The notes under the pieces: generated by a model
Told to the model about the DNA's origin: nothing
Databases searched by the model: none
Seen by the model: the letters and a program-made list of their open reading frames with translations, nothing else
Shown here: positions 23,501 through 36,083 of the stretch, piece by piece
Layout of the letters: every line of letters starts with the position of its first letter
Position numbering within the stretch: position 1 is the stretch's first letter
NCBI RefSeq assembly: GCF_964204645.1
Contig: NC_134031.1
Span: forward strand, 20,767,307 to 20,831,306
Direction: 5' to 3'
Source: Tubulanus polymorphus
Lineage: Eukaryota > Nemertea > Palaeonemertea > Tubulaniformes > Tubulanidae
DNA: 64,000 nt
Program-made: the position numbers and the translations under genes

Positions 23501-26500
23501 CGAGCAGTTTCAAGAATAGATACGCAGGATGTGATCGCATTAACGGTCGCTTTAATTATCGACAGGGTAACCATTAAATCATGGACAATGAACCGTTGAT
23601 AGCGTGTACGGGGCTCTCCGCAACGACCTTCGGAATACATGTCTGGATTACAGAAATGGTTGTATGATGGCTAATAAAAAGAACATTCTGTAGGCAGCGC
23701 TCTCTACGGGGTTGATTTTATCAGATAGAGCTTGAAGCTGCTGTGTGTATATGACGGTCCATACGTATTCCAGACAGACCCTGGCGATAAAAGCAGAAGG
23801 GGTCGGGTTATCTTCTATAAATCCCGTGAGCGCATGTACCCGTGTACTCCGGGTCCACAGAGGTGAACCTACGGCTAGGTCAGTAGCTGAGACATTCTTT
23901 TCACCAACAAGGGTGGATTTTATGCGGTGGTTTCGAGTGGTCCGGGACCGGTTGCCTTCCCATTGAGGTGTTGCCCTTTTCGTCAAGACGAAGATTGTTA
24001 AAACCTGTAAATTTGACACTTATCTTCTCGGAAATTGCAACATTTCGCATGTATTTCTTCAAGAATTTCTTAAACTAAAGTCTTTAACTTTGCCGCTTTA
24101 TCCGAGAAAAATGCCTTTTCTTTTAATCTCGACTCCGGCCTCTAATTTTCCGAGATCAGCCCTGACCGGAACTACGCGAAGTAACTCATTCCCTACACAA
24201 TAAAACTAACTCATGTTATTCATAATACGACAAATCCTTCCAAATATGATGATATCTCACGAGTTCTGTTCATCTACCGAACCGATCCAAAAAACGACGG
24301 TGCCAAACATAACATCGATGTGTGCTCGATATAACATGTTCGCCCAAACTCTCAAATTTTTTCCCGAGCCTTTATTCAATGATTCGGCCTTACGAAAAGG
24401 TGGATTTTAGAAGAAAAAAAGCCCAGCTTCTAGATGAAAAGGTTATGTGGGCTGTTTTATTCAAAACGGATGCTCGCACTCTTTGAGATCAACTACTAAA
24501 TCACCTATTGCTCTTTTGTATTCAGCGTGAAACTGCTCTTTCGGAGAGGTTTAGACTCATCTCCGAAATATCCTAAACAGGCCTGTATAAGATATTATGA
24601 TATATGATATAATATTTGTGCTTCGCTCAGAGCAATCTAGCGCGGTAAGATAGGTGAAGAAATATGATATAAAGAGTTAGAGATGTCTTGAGATGTAGCC
24701 TTACAACATTACGCCAAAAAACATCATCCGGGTATCGAGCCGAAATAGTGACAACTTTCCGTAGGTGGATCTACCCATGTCGAAAAGCTCTACGGCACAC
24801 CATCCTTTCCCCAGACTAAATAAACTAGAGAGAATCTGAATTTCAAATAACATACCTCTGATCGATGCAGAACTTTCTTGTTTTTCTGTTGGTTCAACAA
24901 GAAAGAACAACAACGAGTTGAAATCGATTTGTAAATTCTGATCCAGGTTTTTATCAGTACGTACCCGCGACAGTCCGTGGACGGAGATATTTCAGGGACA
25001 AAACCAACTGATTCTATAGACGACGGTTGAAAAGAAATTGTTTCTTTCTTTGAGATTTTTTTCGCGAAAAGCTTCTAATGTATGCGTAAATGTATTATTT
25101 CGACGAGCGTCAAAGCATCAATAGCTGAGCTGCATCATCATTAATCATATTGATTCTATTATGTGTCGGTGACAGTAGAAAAAGAGAGAAGGCGTCGTCG
25201 TGATGTAACTGATGGAGGTGGGGCCCGTCTATGTTAATTTTGTTTTATACTCTCTCCGGATCGATGTCGCGAATAAATGAGAAAATTATGCATGCCGCTG
25301 ACGAGAGGAATAATTTACAAGAGGGGGATTTTACGATCGCGTGTGTAGCCATGTTCGACAACGATAAACCGAATGGCCTTGCTTCTAACGCTGTGCAACC
25401 TTATCAGAGCGGTCAGAGCTGTGGTCAGTTTACAGGCGTGTAGATCGCTGTACGCGAATAGGCAGTAATCGACCATTTGTTCTACAATATATCTACTTAA
25501 AGCCTTTACGGAAAAAAGAGATCCCCATACGGCCTTAATATCGTTTATCACGCGGGATATTAAACAGATAAAAGAAAGAGGTTTTACAATCGGCGTACAC
25601 GCATCTACATACACTAATACAAACAGCATGAAGACATTCCTTTAGTTTCAACTATTAAACAGACCACGGTCATCATAAGTCTGAAATCAAAATCAGCAAA
25701 AACATCGATGTGACTAACTGACGGTGGTTGACCAACCTTGCCCGATATATGAAATAGCAACGCCGTTCTAATTCCACTTTAGACGCCTCTTGCAATCCAT
25801 AAGATCAAAGCGACCTCCGTAAGAACTCGTAATCAAATTTGCCTAACAGTATTTCTTATTCTGTATGAAATTATGTAACAGTCTATACCTCCATACGCCA
25901 AACTTCGGTTAAAGATGAAGAAATATATCGATGATATTCTTACATATGTACCGAAATGCACAATAAACTATAAGTGAATAATTTATACGGTAAGATATCG
26001 TATGTCAAATGTCAAACCCGAAACCTTTCCATTGTTAGTTCATTCGGCGGCGGTGGACTCTAAAGCGATTTCGATTCGTTTCAGAGTCGATGTTTTGGTC
26101 TCTTGATTGATAGGAATGCGAGTATTTCATCATTATCCTGGATATTCATTACTGCACATTTATATTTCATATACTTGATGACGAGATATAACGAGCTATA
26201 CCGATATTACTTCCCAGTTCTGCATTATTAATTCCATTCATTTCGCATAGAAAAAAATTCATTACATCTGTCGTGTTGTTTCTGAGGGATATAGATTGGT
26301 CGTAGATTCGTGGTCTCAGAAACCCTAGACGCGGCTCTACAATTCATTATTAGGTTACAGTGCTGCCGATCAAAATTCGTGAAATGTTTCATCCCATTTT
26401 CGTAAAAATTGATAAACTTATCTAACATATCATATACTAACTTCATTCTTACAGTAAATAGTCACAGCAAATTTGATTTCAACCCTCGACAATTTTCAAC

Positions 26501-27980
26501 ACACATGCACTCACCCAAGCCCACGAGCTTGAAACATAACCAGTCGTGAGTTTAAAGAACGTGATGAATGAATGAAGGAGAAATTACATGAATTATTGAC
26601 AAGTTGACAATTTGTTGTTCATTCCTAGCCCTATACGGACTAAGTATAGAAAAGAAAACACTCGTTAGCAAGACATGCTTGATATATATGACTATCAATA
26701 TTTGAAAATAAAAGTTTGTTCCCATGTATCGAGAAGGCAATCGCCAAGATGATTACAGCAAAATAAGAAGAAGACAAATCCGTCTAGATGTGTATACAAA
26801 GATACAATGAAAATGAAATTGAATTTTGACGTTCAGTTCACTATGATAATATTACAAGTTTCAGTATCATACACTACAGGAGCAAGAGACACTTATAAAA
26901 CTGAGACCTATATGAGATTTTATTGGTCTCAAGTCATGACATGTAGTAATTCATGTAGTATTTAGTAGAAACACGAAGTGTTCTATCTCTATTTCCCCGA
27001 AACTCGTTCTTCCAAAAACGCTATATTATTTTTTACCATCCAAACGCATTCTTTTAAGGCAAATATCAAAAGAAATGTTAATCAATTAGAATATACAAAG
27101 CAGGAGTTCAAATCCACTCAGAGTATTATTTGAAACAATAAAGCCACTCACTTCCCTCAATTGTGTTCTGAATTTGCATACTTTTTATAGCCTCTTTTGA
27201 CAATTAGAAAAAAAAATTCCATCTGGCTGAAAATATCGCCTTTTTGTCGTTGCTTTTTTTGAACGAATTATTACGAAGAATTGCTAATATTACCCATCGT
27301 TTTGTTGATGTACGTATGACAAAATTCGCAATCCCTTCCGTTCGACCATGGACTCGATTTAAAAAGAGTGCACGGTTCGATGCAGACAGCTGCCTATTTT
27401 AGCATCCCGACTACTGCATGTATTTATCTAAACACAATTAATGGCCCCATGCGACTCATGTTTTACAACTCAATGAAGACACAATGGATATCATCGCGTC
27501 TTTATACCGTATCGTGGAGAGACACACGTGTCCAAGAACACAGCGCTACTCGAAATTAGTTCCCCGGTCGGTAACATGCATGTCGGCTACAATGCCACTA
27601 CTATCCTGAAGAGAAACCATCTTCTTGTGCGTCTAGAATTTCTTGCATTCGATTACGATTAAAAATTATCCAAACGCTACGTATTATATTAAACCAAATG
27701 GAATTTCAACGTCCATTCAGTTTTAGGATCTCTTTCTATCAAAGCATCAGACGTGCTTCAAAACAAAACATTTGTAACGAGTATTTACCAAAACGGGAGC
27801 CCTATTCAGTAACAACCATTCAGTAACGCTGACCCGGTGTATATGTGCGAACTCTTTCTATCTTATAAACATGTTGTTACTACACACACGCTGTTCATAA
27901 TATTACTACGTATCTTGAAAATGTTTTAGGGAGACATTTTTAAACATCGGAAAATGAACCCATCTCAACGCGAGACTTAA
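17581..27980. other. Gene-poor stretch, second part
   Basis: No recognisable coding gene on either strand. Frames such as 18733-19056 (+), 19628-19972 (-) and 23648-24019 (-) show no family motif, repeat-like composition or convincing splice context. GC-richer patches near 20995-21130, 22970-23105 and 23750-23960 could be regulatory or remnant sequence. GCCGCCATGTT near 21525 and CCGCCATTTTG near 22097 resemble YY1 motifs. A degraded MITE lies at about 21905-22035. Confidence 0.4.
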
Positions 27981-27983
27981 AAT

Positions 27984-28072
27984 CTTACCAACAACTGCGA
28001 AACTGGAATACAGTGGCTCAAAGATCAGTAAGATTTAGCGATCAGGATCCAGTTCCGCAGTTGTGAGTAAGG
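27984..28072 (+). other. Imperfect hairpin of about 24 bp with a ~40-base loop
   Basis: The left arm (CTTACCAACAACTGCGAAAC) and the complement of the right arm (CTTACTCACAACTGCGGAAC) agree at most positions, extended by TGGA. The length is that of a microRNA precursor, but the same CTTA...CAACTG...GGA grammar also occurs in dispersed repeats of this window, so a MITE remnant is at least as likely. No small-RNA evidence is available from sequence alone. Confidence 0.4.
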
Positions 28073-29992
28073 AGGTAAACGCAATTCATTTTCGATGAGT
28101 TTAAGACTCTGAGTGAAATGAGAACTCAGAACTGTGGAGCAATGCGGCTTTAATTTATTGTCATATTCTTATAATCATGTTTTCACGTTTTACATATGAC
28201 ACCGTTCTTCAAATTTATGGTAATCATTGCGTCAACGCAGGGCATAATCTACTCTTGATTCTATTTAAAACTGGGGCAATGAATATTTGCATATTCATAC
28301 TGATCCGCGATTCAAAATGTGCAGACGATAATCAACCGTAATTGTATGAAAATGTATGATGAACATAGAAATTTCATGAATTTACACCTTAAATACGCAA
28401 CTTGTCTAAAATTTGATGAATTTATTTTGGCGCCGAACGCTCAAAAATGTCATTTATTCTTTTGATTTCTTCCAATCGCGAATGTAATTAACATTATACA
28501 TTTTTATCGGAAAAAGAATCATTTTTTTCAGATTATCGGCCCATGAGCGGACCGAGATAAACCGTTGAAATTGGGACCTAACAGTCTGGACTAGTGTAAT
28601 GAACGTCTATTTAAGTCAAAGGAGATCGAAAATTTACAAAAGATACGCGTAAATCCTTCAGAAATAATCGAAATATAACCGCAATACCAGACGCCTTCTG
28701 TTTTGCATAGAAAACTAACAACGTTTTTCATTTTGATAGAATCTCTCTTAATTTGCATCTTTATTTTCACAACACTCAATACGACAATAAGTTACAAACT
28801 GCAACCTTGGATTTATTATCTTAAATTTTCAAGATGATTACTCAAAGCTGCTACCACAACCTAATACTCCATGCCTATCACTAACCTACCTACATGTTAC
28901 TTACCGACGATACCTGAGTTGTCAGTTGCTCAACGTTCGATTTGAAATAAACAGATGACAAAACGACGTCTTATTGACCAATTCTAAATTCGATATTTAA
29001 TATTCATATCGTGGCCTTTATTCTTCGATACAACACTTTAACATGAAAGTTCATGCTTATTTATAGTGATTTCGCGTTTGTTTATAGCATCGACCAGACT
29101 CTAAACTGTCGCAATATGCTAATTTTTATATCCCAGGCACTCTTCGCCATATTGGCATGTTCCAGAATTATTCAAATATTTAATAAAATCCATAAAAGGA
29201 TAACGTATGAAAAAGCGGTATGAGTATATATTACATTTTTCAAATGAAATTCAAAGAATTTCGAAGATAAAGGAAAAAACTTTCATAAAAATGGCTTATT
29301 AAACAAATTATTATCAAAAAGGAATTAAAATGACACAACGTTTCGATCTAGAGATCATCGTCAGGTGTTCTCCTCGTTTGAGTGTTGCTATTCTACTACT
29401 CTGTAGTATTTACGTCGGTTACGATTTAGATTTTTGATTCAATGTTCGGCGGTTGAGGCAGCTTCGAAACAGATTCGTTTAGAATGCTTTTTTTTTATCG
29501 CTCAGAATAATCATGAGCTTTATAAGCTTACGACTGTGCTTTATTACAGGAAGTATAAATCCAGTTTTCAGGAAATGACCGTTCTCGTGCTTTGGATTTA
29601 TGATTCTGGACTTCTCGCTAAGGCTATGGTGTCTGGGATTCAAACCAACATCAATTAACCTCTCTTACGCTTGATTGAACTTTAACTTTGTTTGTCGTTA
29701 CTCTCGAGCCACAAAATGAGAATATGAGCAAGCTTATAAAGTAATGGCCCGATTGCGATAGAAAAAGATTCTTACGACACACCAACACACATGACTTACA
29801 TATTGACGGTATACATGGATTCACCTAGAATATTGATAAGATAAGCTTTCTTATAAAACAACTGAAATTGTGAGGAGTTCTAAACTATTATGTATTGCTA
29901 ACAGGGTAGAATACTAGTACTAATTATCTATACATCTATATGCCTGATATTTTGGAAATATCTACATAAGAACAAGTAATGATATCACAGTA

Positions 29993-30030
29993 CCCCCCCC
30001 CCCCTCCCCCCCCCTCTCCTCCCCCCCCCC
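29993..30030. repeat. C-rich tract
   Basis: Runs of C interrupted by single T residues (poly-pyrimidine on +, poly-purine on -). It produces poly-Pro and poly-Gly ORFs that are not genes. Confidence 0.9.
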
Positions 30031-32749
30031 AGTGTTGTTGCAGTACGAGCTTAGTTTTAGGTTTCGATCCACATTTTTCTATCTTCCAGTTTCTACAGAA
30101 AATTATGGTTTGTTGCACTGAATGTAGCAACATTGTAAATAAAATAATCAGGAAATACCGAGAGTGAATATTTTCTAATTTTAGATTGAATCGGTACGCC
30201 ATTGGTCGAATTGAGGTTCTCCACTCCTGCGTAAAATGATCTAGAAATCTTTTTAAGTAGATTTTAAGCCATGTAGTATTTGGGTAATCCTGATTATCCC
30301 GTGTATCATTCTGGCAGGTGGAATTGGGCTTTTAAAGAAGATTCCGTGGTCTGGTGAAGCTTTAGTATGAACTCGTTTCAAGCATCGATGTTGAAAAATC
30401 CACAGATTTTACATCCCCAGGAGCGAGGACTGGTACTAGTCAGCTAGTTAGACAATCGGTGGATTCAGTTTGTAAATTATTTCATGTAGTTCGTGTGTAG
30501 AGCCGTTATAGATGGCTAACTAAATACCTTCAGAGATTCTATTTCGATGAAGTAAACTCAAGTATATATGACCACTAACCGCTCCTTGTTCATCCATGTA
30601 GGTCTTTATCAACGGGTTGGAGATTCCTAACAGAAATGTTCAGCTTCTTAAATGCTTGATTTGATAGGTGAAAAAAAAACAATTTTAAGTAAAACATTTA
30701 AAGTTTTATAGATAGTGAGTTAACGTTTCGACTCATATATGAATTCAATCGAAACGTTTACTACATTTTTTATTCCGAGTTTGAAACTCGAATTTGATGG
30801 CTAATAATTCGACTTATCGAGGTTCAAACGTTGACTTTTTGAATTAAAATATTCGACTTTTAGCCCCAAAATCGAATTTATTTGGCAGCATTGCTCTTCC
30901 GTAAAACTCTACATATGACATGCTTTACTTTAGTTTGACTTTAACTTAGTTTTTAATTATGTGGTTCTTTCACGTGATGAAGGATCTAAAACAAATGCTA
31001 ATGCATAAGAACATAGGAACTTCCTGACTCTTTTTTATAAGATTCACCAGCAACCAATGCTTTATCCCGAATCCATTTTTACCTATAAATGAATTATCGC
31101 TATCAATAAAAAAAAATAATTGATCACCGAATTGGACGATGCGACTTCACTTTTCAACGTCAAAATAAAATGAGCAAGCGTGAGTTAAGTATATACTCGA
31201 AGTATAAACTATTTAGTATAAATCACGAAGATTTTACAAGTTTGAACATGATATATGAAGATTTATCTTTAACTCGTGACCAACCGGGCTTCGTGTAATA
31301 ACGAGCAATTGTTAATGATCGAGATTTGCAATTAATCACGAATGCATGAAATTGATACCGAAATAACATAATATACCGCGCGTCAAAATCATTTTCACTT
31401 ATAGAAATCAAAAAGAGTCGATCTCGACATGATATGCCACGGTCTCTCACCAATCATTCAGGCATTAACTCATGTTTTTATGGTGTTGTTTAACGTAGTA
31501 TCCATGGTTTCAACGCTGGTGAACACACCCATCACAGGGAAAATCGGAGTTTATTGGAAATAAAGAATCGTGTTTGATACCGTTTAGGATTTTGCATTTG
31601 ACAGCCTATTAATAATAACGTGGAGAGTCTCTATAGACAATGCGCTACTAGGCCGCCATTTGCAATTTTCTGACATACAACAGCGGCACAACAGTAGGAC
31701 TCGTTAATTGATGCTTTTCACAGAAAATACGACCGAACATAAATTGATATCACTGAATAGATGCATGTAGGTCTACGGTCTCTAAGTAGGTCCATCTTTG
31801 TCGTTTAGGTATTTTCCCTAACTGATTTTTTATTCAGAAATTCAACATTGAATGGATGCAAAATGAGCAGGCAACTCATGACGTACCGTCAGGAGACATT
31901 AAATCCAGAAATGATATTTATTTATACATCAATAGAAAAAATATCTTCGAATGACACATTAGCACGGGGAACTGCCGCTACTGATTCACGCGCATAACGG
32001 ACATTACACCTCCGGGTTGTAAACCTCTGGAAAAAAAAACCTTCTGCGCAAAACACCTCCAAACTCCTGAGACATATGTGAAAATGAGCCTGAGCGATTG
32101 AAGATGTTTGAATATCAAATACGTCATATTTCACATACTTGAACTTGTAAATGCCGATCCACACATTGGTTTTGTATACTATATTAGTACTGATAGATTT
32201 ACATATAAGACAATTAAAGAAAAAACCTTCTTTTATCATCTTTTAAAAACCATTCCCAATTTACATACATATATTGTCTAACTTAGATTCAAAGAACGAG
32301 TGTTGCCGAAAAATTGTTATAGCACTTAATTTAATAACCAGCTAAAATATACATCTTTATCATTACAGTATACCATTATGGAAGTGTTCTGTCTGGAGAT
32401 GCCTCATCGACATAAACCGATGCAACTAATTGCCGTCCTAAAATCTTCCGTCAGTATCTGGTGGTTGAAACCGTTGCGTCATACCCTCATAGAAAATATG
32501 GTGATTTGTTTTTGAACATCATTATTTATGTCATAGATACTACTACAATCATCATAATTATCATAATTATATGGTTGGTTCTTCAAAGGCGAAACTACGA
32601 ATGGAATGTCTTTGAGTATTGTGGCAGAGATTGTCATTCTAAGAAAATGACCCTTAGTAATTGGACTGTGGAAATGTTACCTGCATTACTACTGCACATC
32701 ATTTTATAGGTATTTCTTATTGTATGTATCATCATCATTCTATTATATA

Positions 32750-32890
32750 AAGAGAATCCAACAATGATAACGAAAATGTTTCCTTGACTTACTAGTTAAT
32801 TCAACGTTTTGACAATATCTGAATAATCATCTTCATCAGGAATGCTGTATTCGTCACAACACGGATATAGTATTTTATCAATGGCGATTC
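32750..32890 (-). mobile_element. Repeat family A, minus orientation
   Basis: Reverse-complement copy of 17400-17580: AGAGAATCCAACAATGATAACG, TACTAGTTAATTCAACGTTTTGAC, CATCTTCATCAGGAATG and CACAACACGGATATAGT occur in the expected reversed order. A third relative sits at 52840-52985 (ACGTTGAATAAAC and CAACACGGATATAGTG). Confidence 0.65.
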
Positions 32891-33044
32891 TTCTTTCTAT
32901 TGTTCAGTTCGTATCTAGACATAAAACGTTCTGAATTACTGTTGACCAGTAGGAATAAATCTGTAAATAACTAGTGATGAAACCACTCTATTCGTGTTGA
33001 AAGATAATATAAAACTCCCGCACTGAAATCTTACCTTCAGCTTT

Positions 33045-33110
33045 GATCTATTCGACGTTTCAAGAAGATGACTATCAGGATATAGTCGAAACGTCGAATA
33101 AATATCATGC
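33045..33110. repeat. Hairpin: TTCGACGTTTC ... GAAACGTCGAA
   Basis: The words TATTCGACGTTTCAAGAAGATGACTAT and ATAGTCGAAACGTCGAATAAA form an inverted repeat around a short centre. It shares GAAGATGACTAT and GTCGAAACGT with repeat family A. Confidence 0.65.
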
Positions 33111-34353
33111 TCATTTCAGTGTACGATTGAAATATGATAAATTTGAATCCTCCACATCAGAATTCGTTCATCCCTAAATGCTTCATCTACCATTGACATG
33201 TTTTCAATGCTTGAGATTAGTTTTGTCGCAAAGTAAGGTTCAAAGTAAGAATCTGTAAGGCGTTTGCCCCAATAGACTGAGCTAAAGTGTTATTAAATCA
33301 TTGATCCTATTTAGTTACATGGAAAGTCGACCAGAGCTTTAGAGAAGTAGAGACCCCCAATTATCACAAAATGTTCGCCGGTAAATGGACATTGAATATT
33401 CATAGTCAATATTCCGGTTGTAATAAATGAGCTTGAATGATTTTGCAATGGAATTTCAGGATTCTAGAATGATTTCAGCGGCCTTGTGAAAAATAAGCGG
33501 TTATAATCTGTCGCACAGACACATAGAGGCTAATAGGATAGAGCAGTTCCTGAATAAACAATGATAACTATTGAAATTCTCATTATTCGCTGAACGTAGA
33601 AATCAACCATAAAACCACCATAAAACACAGTATAGCTTAGATAAATCATGGACTCGTTTTAGAGTCCATGGATAAATCAAGTAAAAAACCCTGACTGAAT
33701 TTTGTACAACGCCTTATCCGCCGCTACAGTGACTTAACCATTCACATTTTCACCCCGAAACATTTACGACCCTATGAACTTCTTTTTGTATAATGTCTAT
33801 TCTTATCTGTGAGTGAATTTCTCCGGTCGATCGAATACAATCGTGAATGCTCGTTTGGCCATGAACCGTGAGGTATTTCATTAGCTTACATCTACCCCCG
33901 GAGACGGCACAAAACTCAGGGCCAGAAAGAAAACTAGAGTATCATCGAGTCGAGCAGTAATCTTTACTACCCAACAATCCAGATTACGAACTCTAATAAT
34001 CTCGAGCAAGATGATTATATCGAAGAGTTGTTTAAACAACTCGTGTTGTTCAAATCATCATTAGTTCTATAATCTTAACCGCTAATCCGTTACACTATTC
34101 AACGTCACATGCGAAATCGAGAAGCGATACAACGCTAAATGTGAAGGTATATTTTGCTGACACATCCGCCCACATTAATAAAAGGGATTATACACGTATA
34201 TACTTTACTTTACAATTTACGTAGTCACTGACACAAAATTACGATCACATTTCACTTACTTCCGTTATTGGGAGTACGCTGATTACAAGGCAAATATTTA
34301 TCGCGCTCGAGAAAATATTTTGTTGATTTAGCGGTGATAAGTACTTACCTTAC

Positions 34354-34424
34354 GATATCGATCCGACGAGAGGGTGACTGCTGTAGCGAATACAATTCGC
34401 CGCCGTCGCCGCCGCCGCCGCCAT
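34354..34424 (-). CDS. Candidate first coding exon of an unidentified - strand gene (weak)
   Basis: On -, CAAGATGGCGGCGGCGG supplies a strong start context and a YY1-like motif, followed by an Ala-rich start (MAAAAATAAN) and CIRYSSHPLVGSI. A GTAAGG donor follows at 34353; using the adjacent GTAAGT instead would include an in-frame TAA. The GCC repeat, the YY1/start combination and a good donor look like the 5' end of a gene. However, I could not find downstream exons on the - strand towards 10 kb, so this may be non-coding promoter sequence. Confidence 0.25.
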
Positions 34425-35317
34425 CTTGATAACACGCGCGTCTCAGTGTCGTCAAATCAGCAGAACTGGAATGAAGATACCCGGTATAGTATCTACCGTA
34501 CTACACACACTTCGTGTTCATCCAATCTCTGTAACAAAACATATCAAAACGAGAATAGGAAAGCGTCGTCTTACTGGAGAACGGGATTAGTATCGGAATA
34601 GATCCTTATGGAATATCGAAGAGCTCCCACAACGAACAATAGGCATCGTTCCTTTTTGGAGATATAAAAACACCTGTTGGGCTTTTGTCGTCGAATTCCA
34701 TCGTTTTCTAAAGGTCTTTGATCTAAACGAGCCTTCTCGGGTTACGATTGACAATAACCTAGCAAAATAAACCCCTGCCCCGGAGATCCGGAAATGAGAA
34801 AATCGTCCATACGCGCCGCCGCTTGCAGTTTTCTGAAAATGGCGAAGATTCTGAAATCTGAATTAAAAAATTGCGAAATCTATTTCGGTGTTGCAACTTT
34901 ATATTGATTTTCGAAGATGATCTGTCGTCGGGTATTAAAGGAGAGCGGGATTTTTTTCCGTATTTTCACCAGTATTAATCATAGCCAGTCGTTTATTCGA
35001 TTTATCGATTCATGCCGAGAAATCAAAAGTTGAGAGGTTGGTTGACGCATTATGTATTCATTCAATGTGAATACGCCCAAACGATTTTTTTCGGCATCCT
35101 TTAATCAAGGTACAATAATAGATTCTTATTCAAGCCAAACCCATCAAATTAATCGATTCGACTAATTCGTCATTTCTCCGATTTTCCCTTCTTGCTACAA
35201 ATGTTTGACTCAAGAATCATCCCTTGGTCTAACATAGGCCTATAGAATATGATTAATTGCTAGGCCTTCTGGAGACTTCCTCGTTCGATTTCATTTGTTT
35301 AGGGATTGGTAAAAACA

Positions 35318-35385
35318 ACTTGTATTCTAGAAAAAAAACAACTTGTATTCTAGAAAAAAAACAACTTGTATTCTAGAAAAAAAAT
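35318..35385. repeat. 24-bp tandem repeat, three copies
   Basis: Three near-perfect units of AACAACTTGTATTCTAGAAA with A-runs between. Non-coding. Confidence 0.85.
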
Positions 35386-35617
35386 CCAGCAAAATGCTCA
35401 TTTCAAATAGGTTAAAACGTGCGAAGTTTGAGAACAGTTTTTGATGCAAAGTGATGCGAATGTTTCTCGCAAGAGGAAACTTCGACAGGGGAAATTCTAA
35501 TTCTAAAAAAAATACTCTAATGTAATCGTGGCGAACACTTTGATCTTTAAGCTACTCGACTAACCCCTGATAGCAGTAATTAGCAAACTTGACTACTGAT
35601 AAGCATTTCGTCTGAAT

Positions 35618-35652
35618 GAATGAATGAATGAATGAATGAATGAATGAATGAA
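35618..35652. repeat. (GAAT)n microsatellite
   Basis: About eight perfect tandem GAAT tetranucleotides, followed by AATAATAATT. Confidence 0.95.
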
Positions 35653-35964
35653 TAATAATTCGTATTCAATATTCAAGTTCATTTAAATTTTACATCGAAA
35701 ATTGGCAACGACAGTTTTTTTAAATGATACATACCTGGCTGCTCTTCTTCGCGCTTTTCTTTTTCTGTTTTCCAATTTTTTGAAAATAAACATTTATTCT
35801 CGCGACATACGAGAAGAAAGCCGAGCCCCGACAGGAAGAGGTGAACGTGGAGCACATGTAGCGTGTCTACAGCTATAACGTCAACTCGAGTACATTGTGC
35901 GATTGTATGTGAAGCTATCATTAAATATTCCGTGTACCATTCTTCCTCTAAGATGATAAATCAC

Positions 35965-36083
35965 CTTTTGCTAGCTGCTTTTTCCTGGCGCGAGAGTGCG
36001 GCGTCCATGCAGTAGTAGGGCAGAATATCAGCCGTGACAATAACAATGTCACCAGGCGCAAAGTGCATAGAATCCCGTCTCGA
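35965..36083 (-). CDS. Candidate internal exon on - strand (weak, unidentified)
   Basis: An open stretch bounded by a good acceptor (CTGTTTTTCAG before 36083, read on -) and a GTGATT donor at 35964. The encoded segment SRRDSMHFAPGDIVIVTADI continues with LPYYCMDAALSRQEKAASK. The composition is protein-like and the splice context reasonable, but I recognise no family and no partner exon, so it may be chance. Confidence 0.2.

Larger units (their letters stand above)
28073..34343. other. Gene-poor stretch, third part
   Basis: No recognisable gene. It holds a half foldback unit around 29335-29375 (ACAACGTTTCGATCTAGAGATCATCGTCAGG, related to 52405-52470), the C-rich tract at 29993-30030, repeat family A at 32750-32890, a related hairpin at 33045-33110, and a short interrupted palindrome at 33648-33670. 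Confidence 0.45.

Noticed and set aside
29936-30202. Poly-Pro and poly-Gly ORFs
   Set aside because: They are translations of a C-rich tract.
34374-34601. 75-codon + ORF with an Arg run
   Set aside because: The Arg run is the GCC repeat read in another frame. The - strand reading with the start context is more plausible, though still weak.
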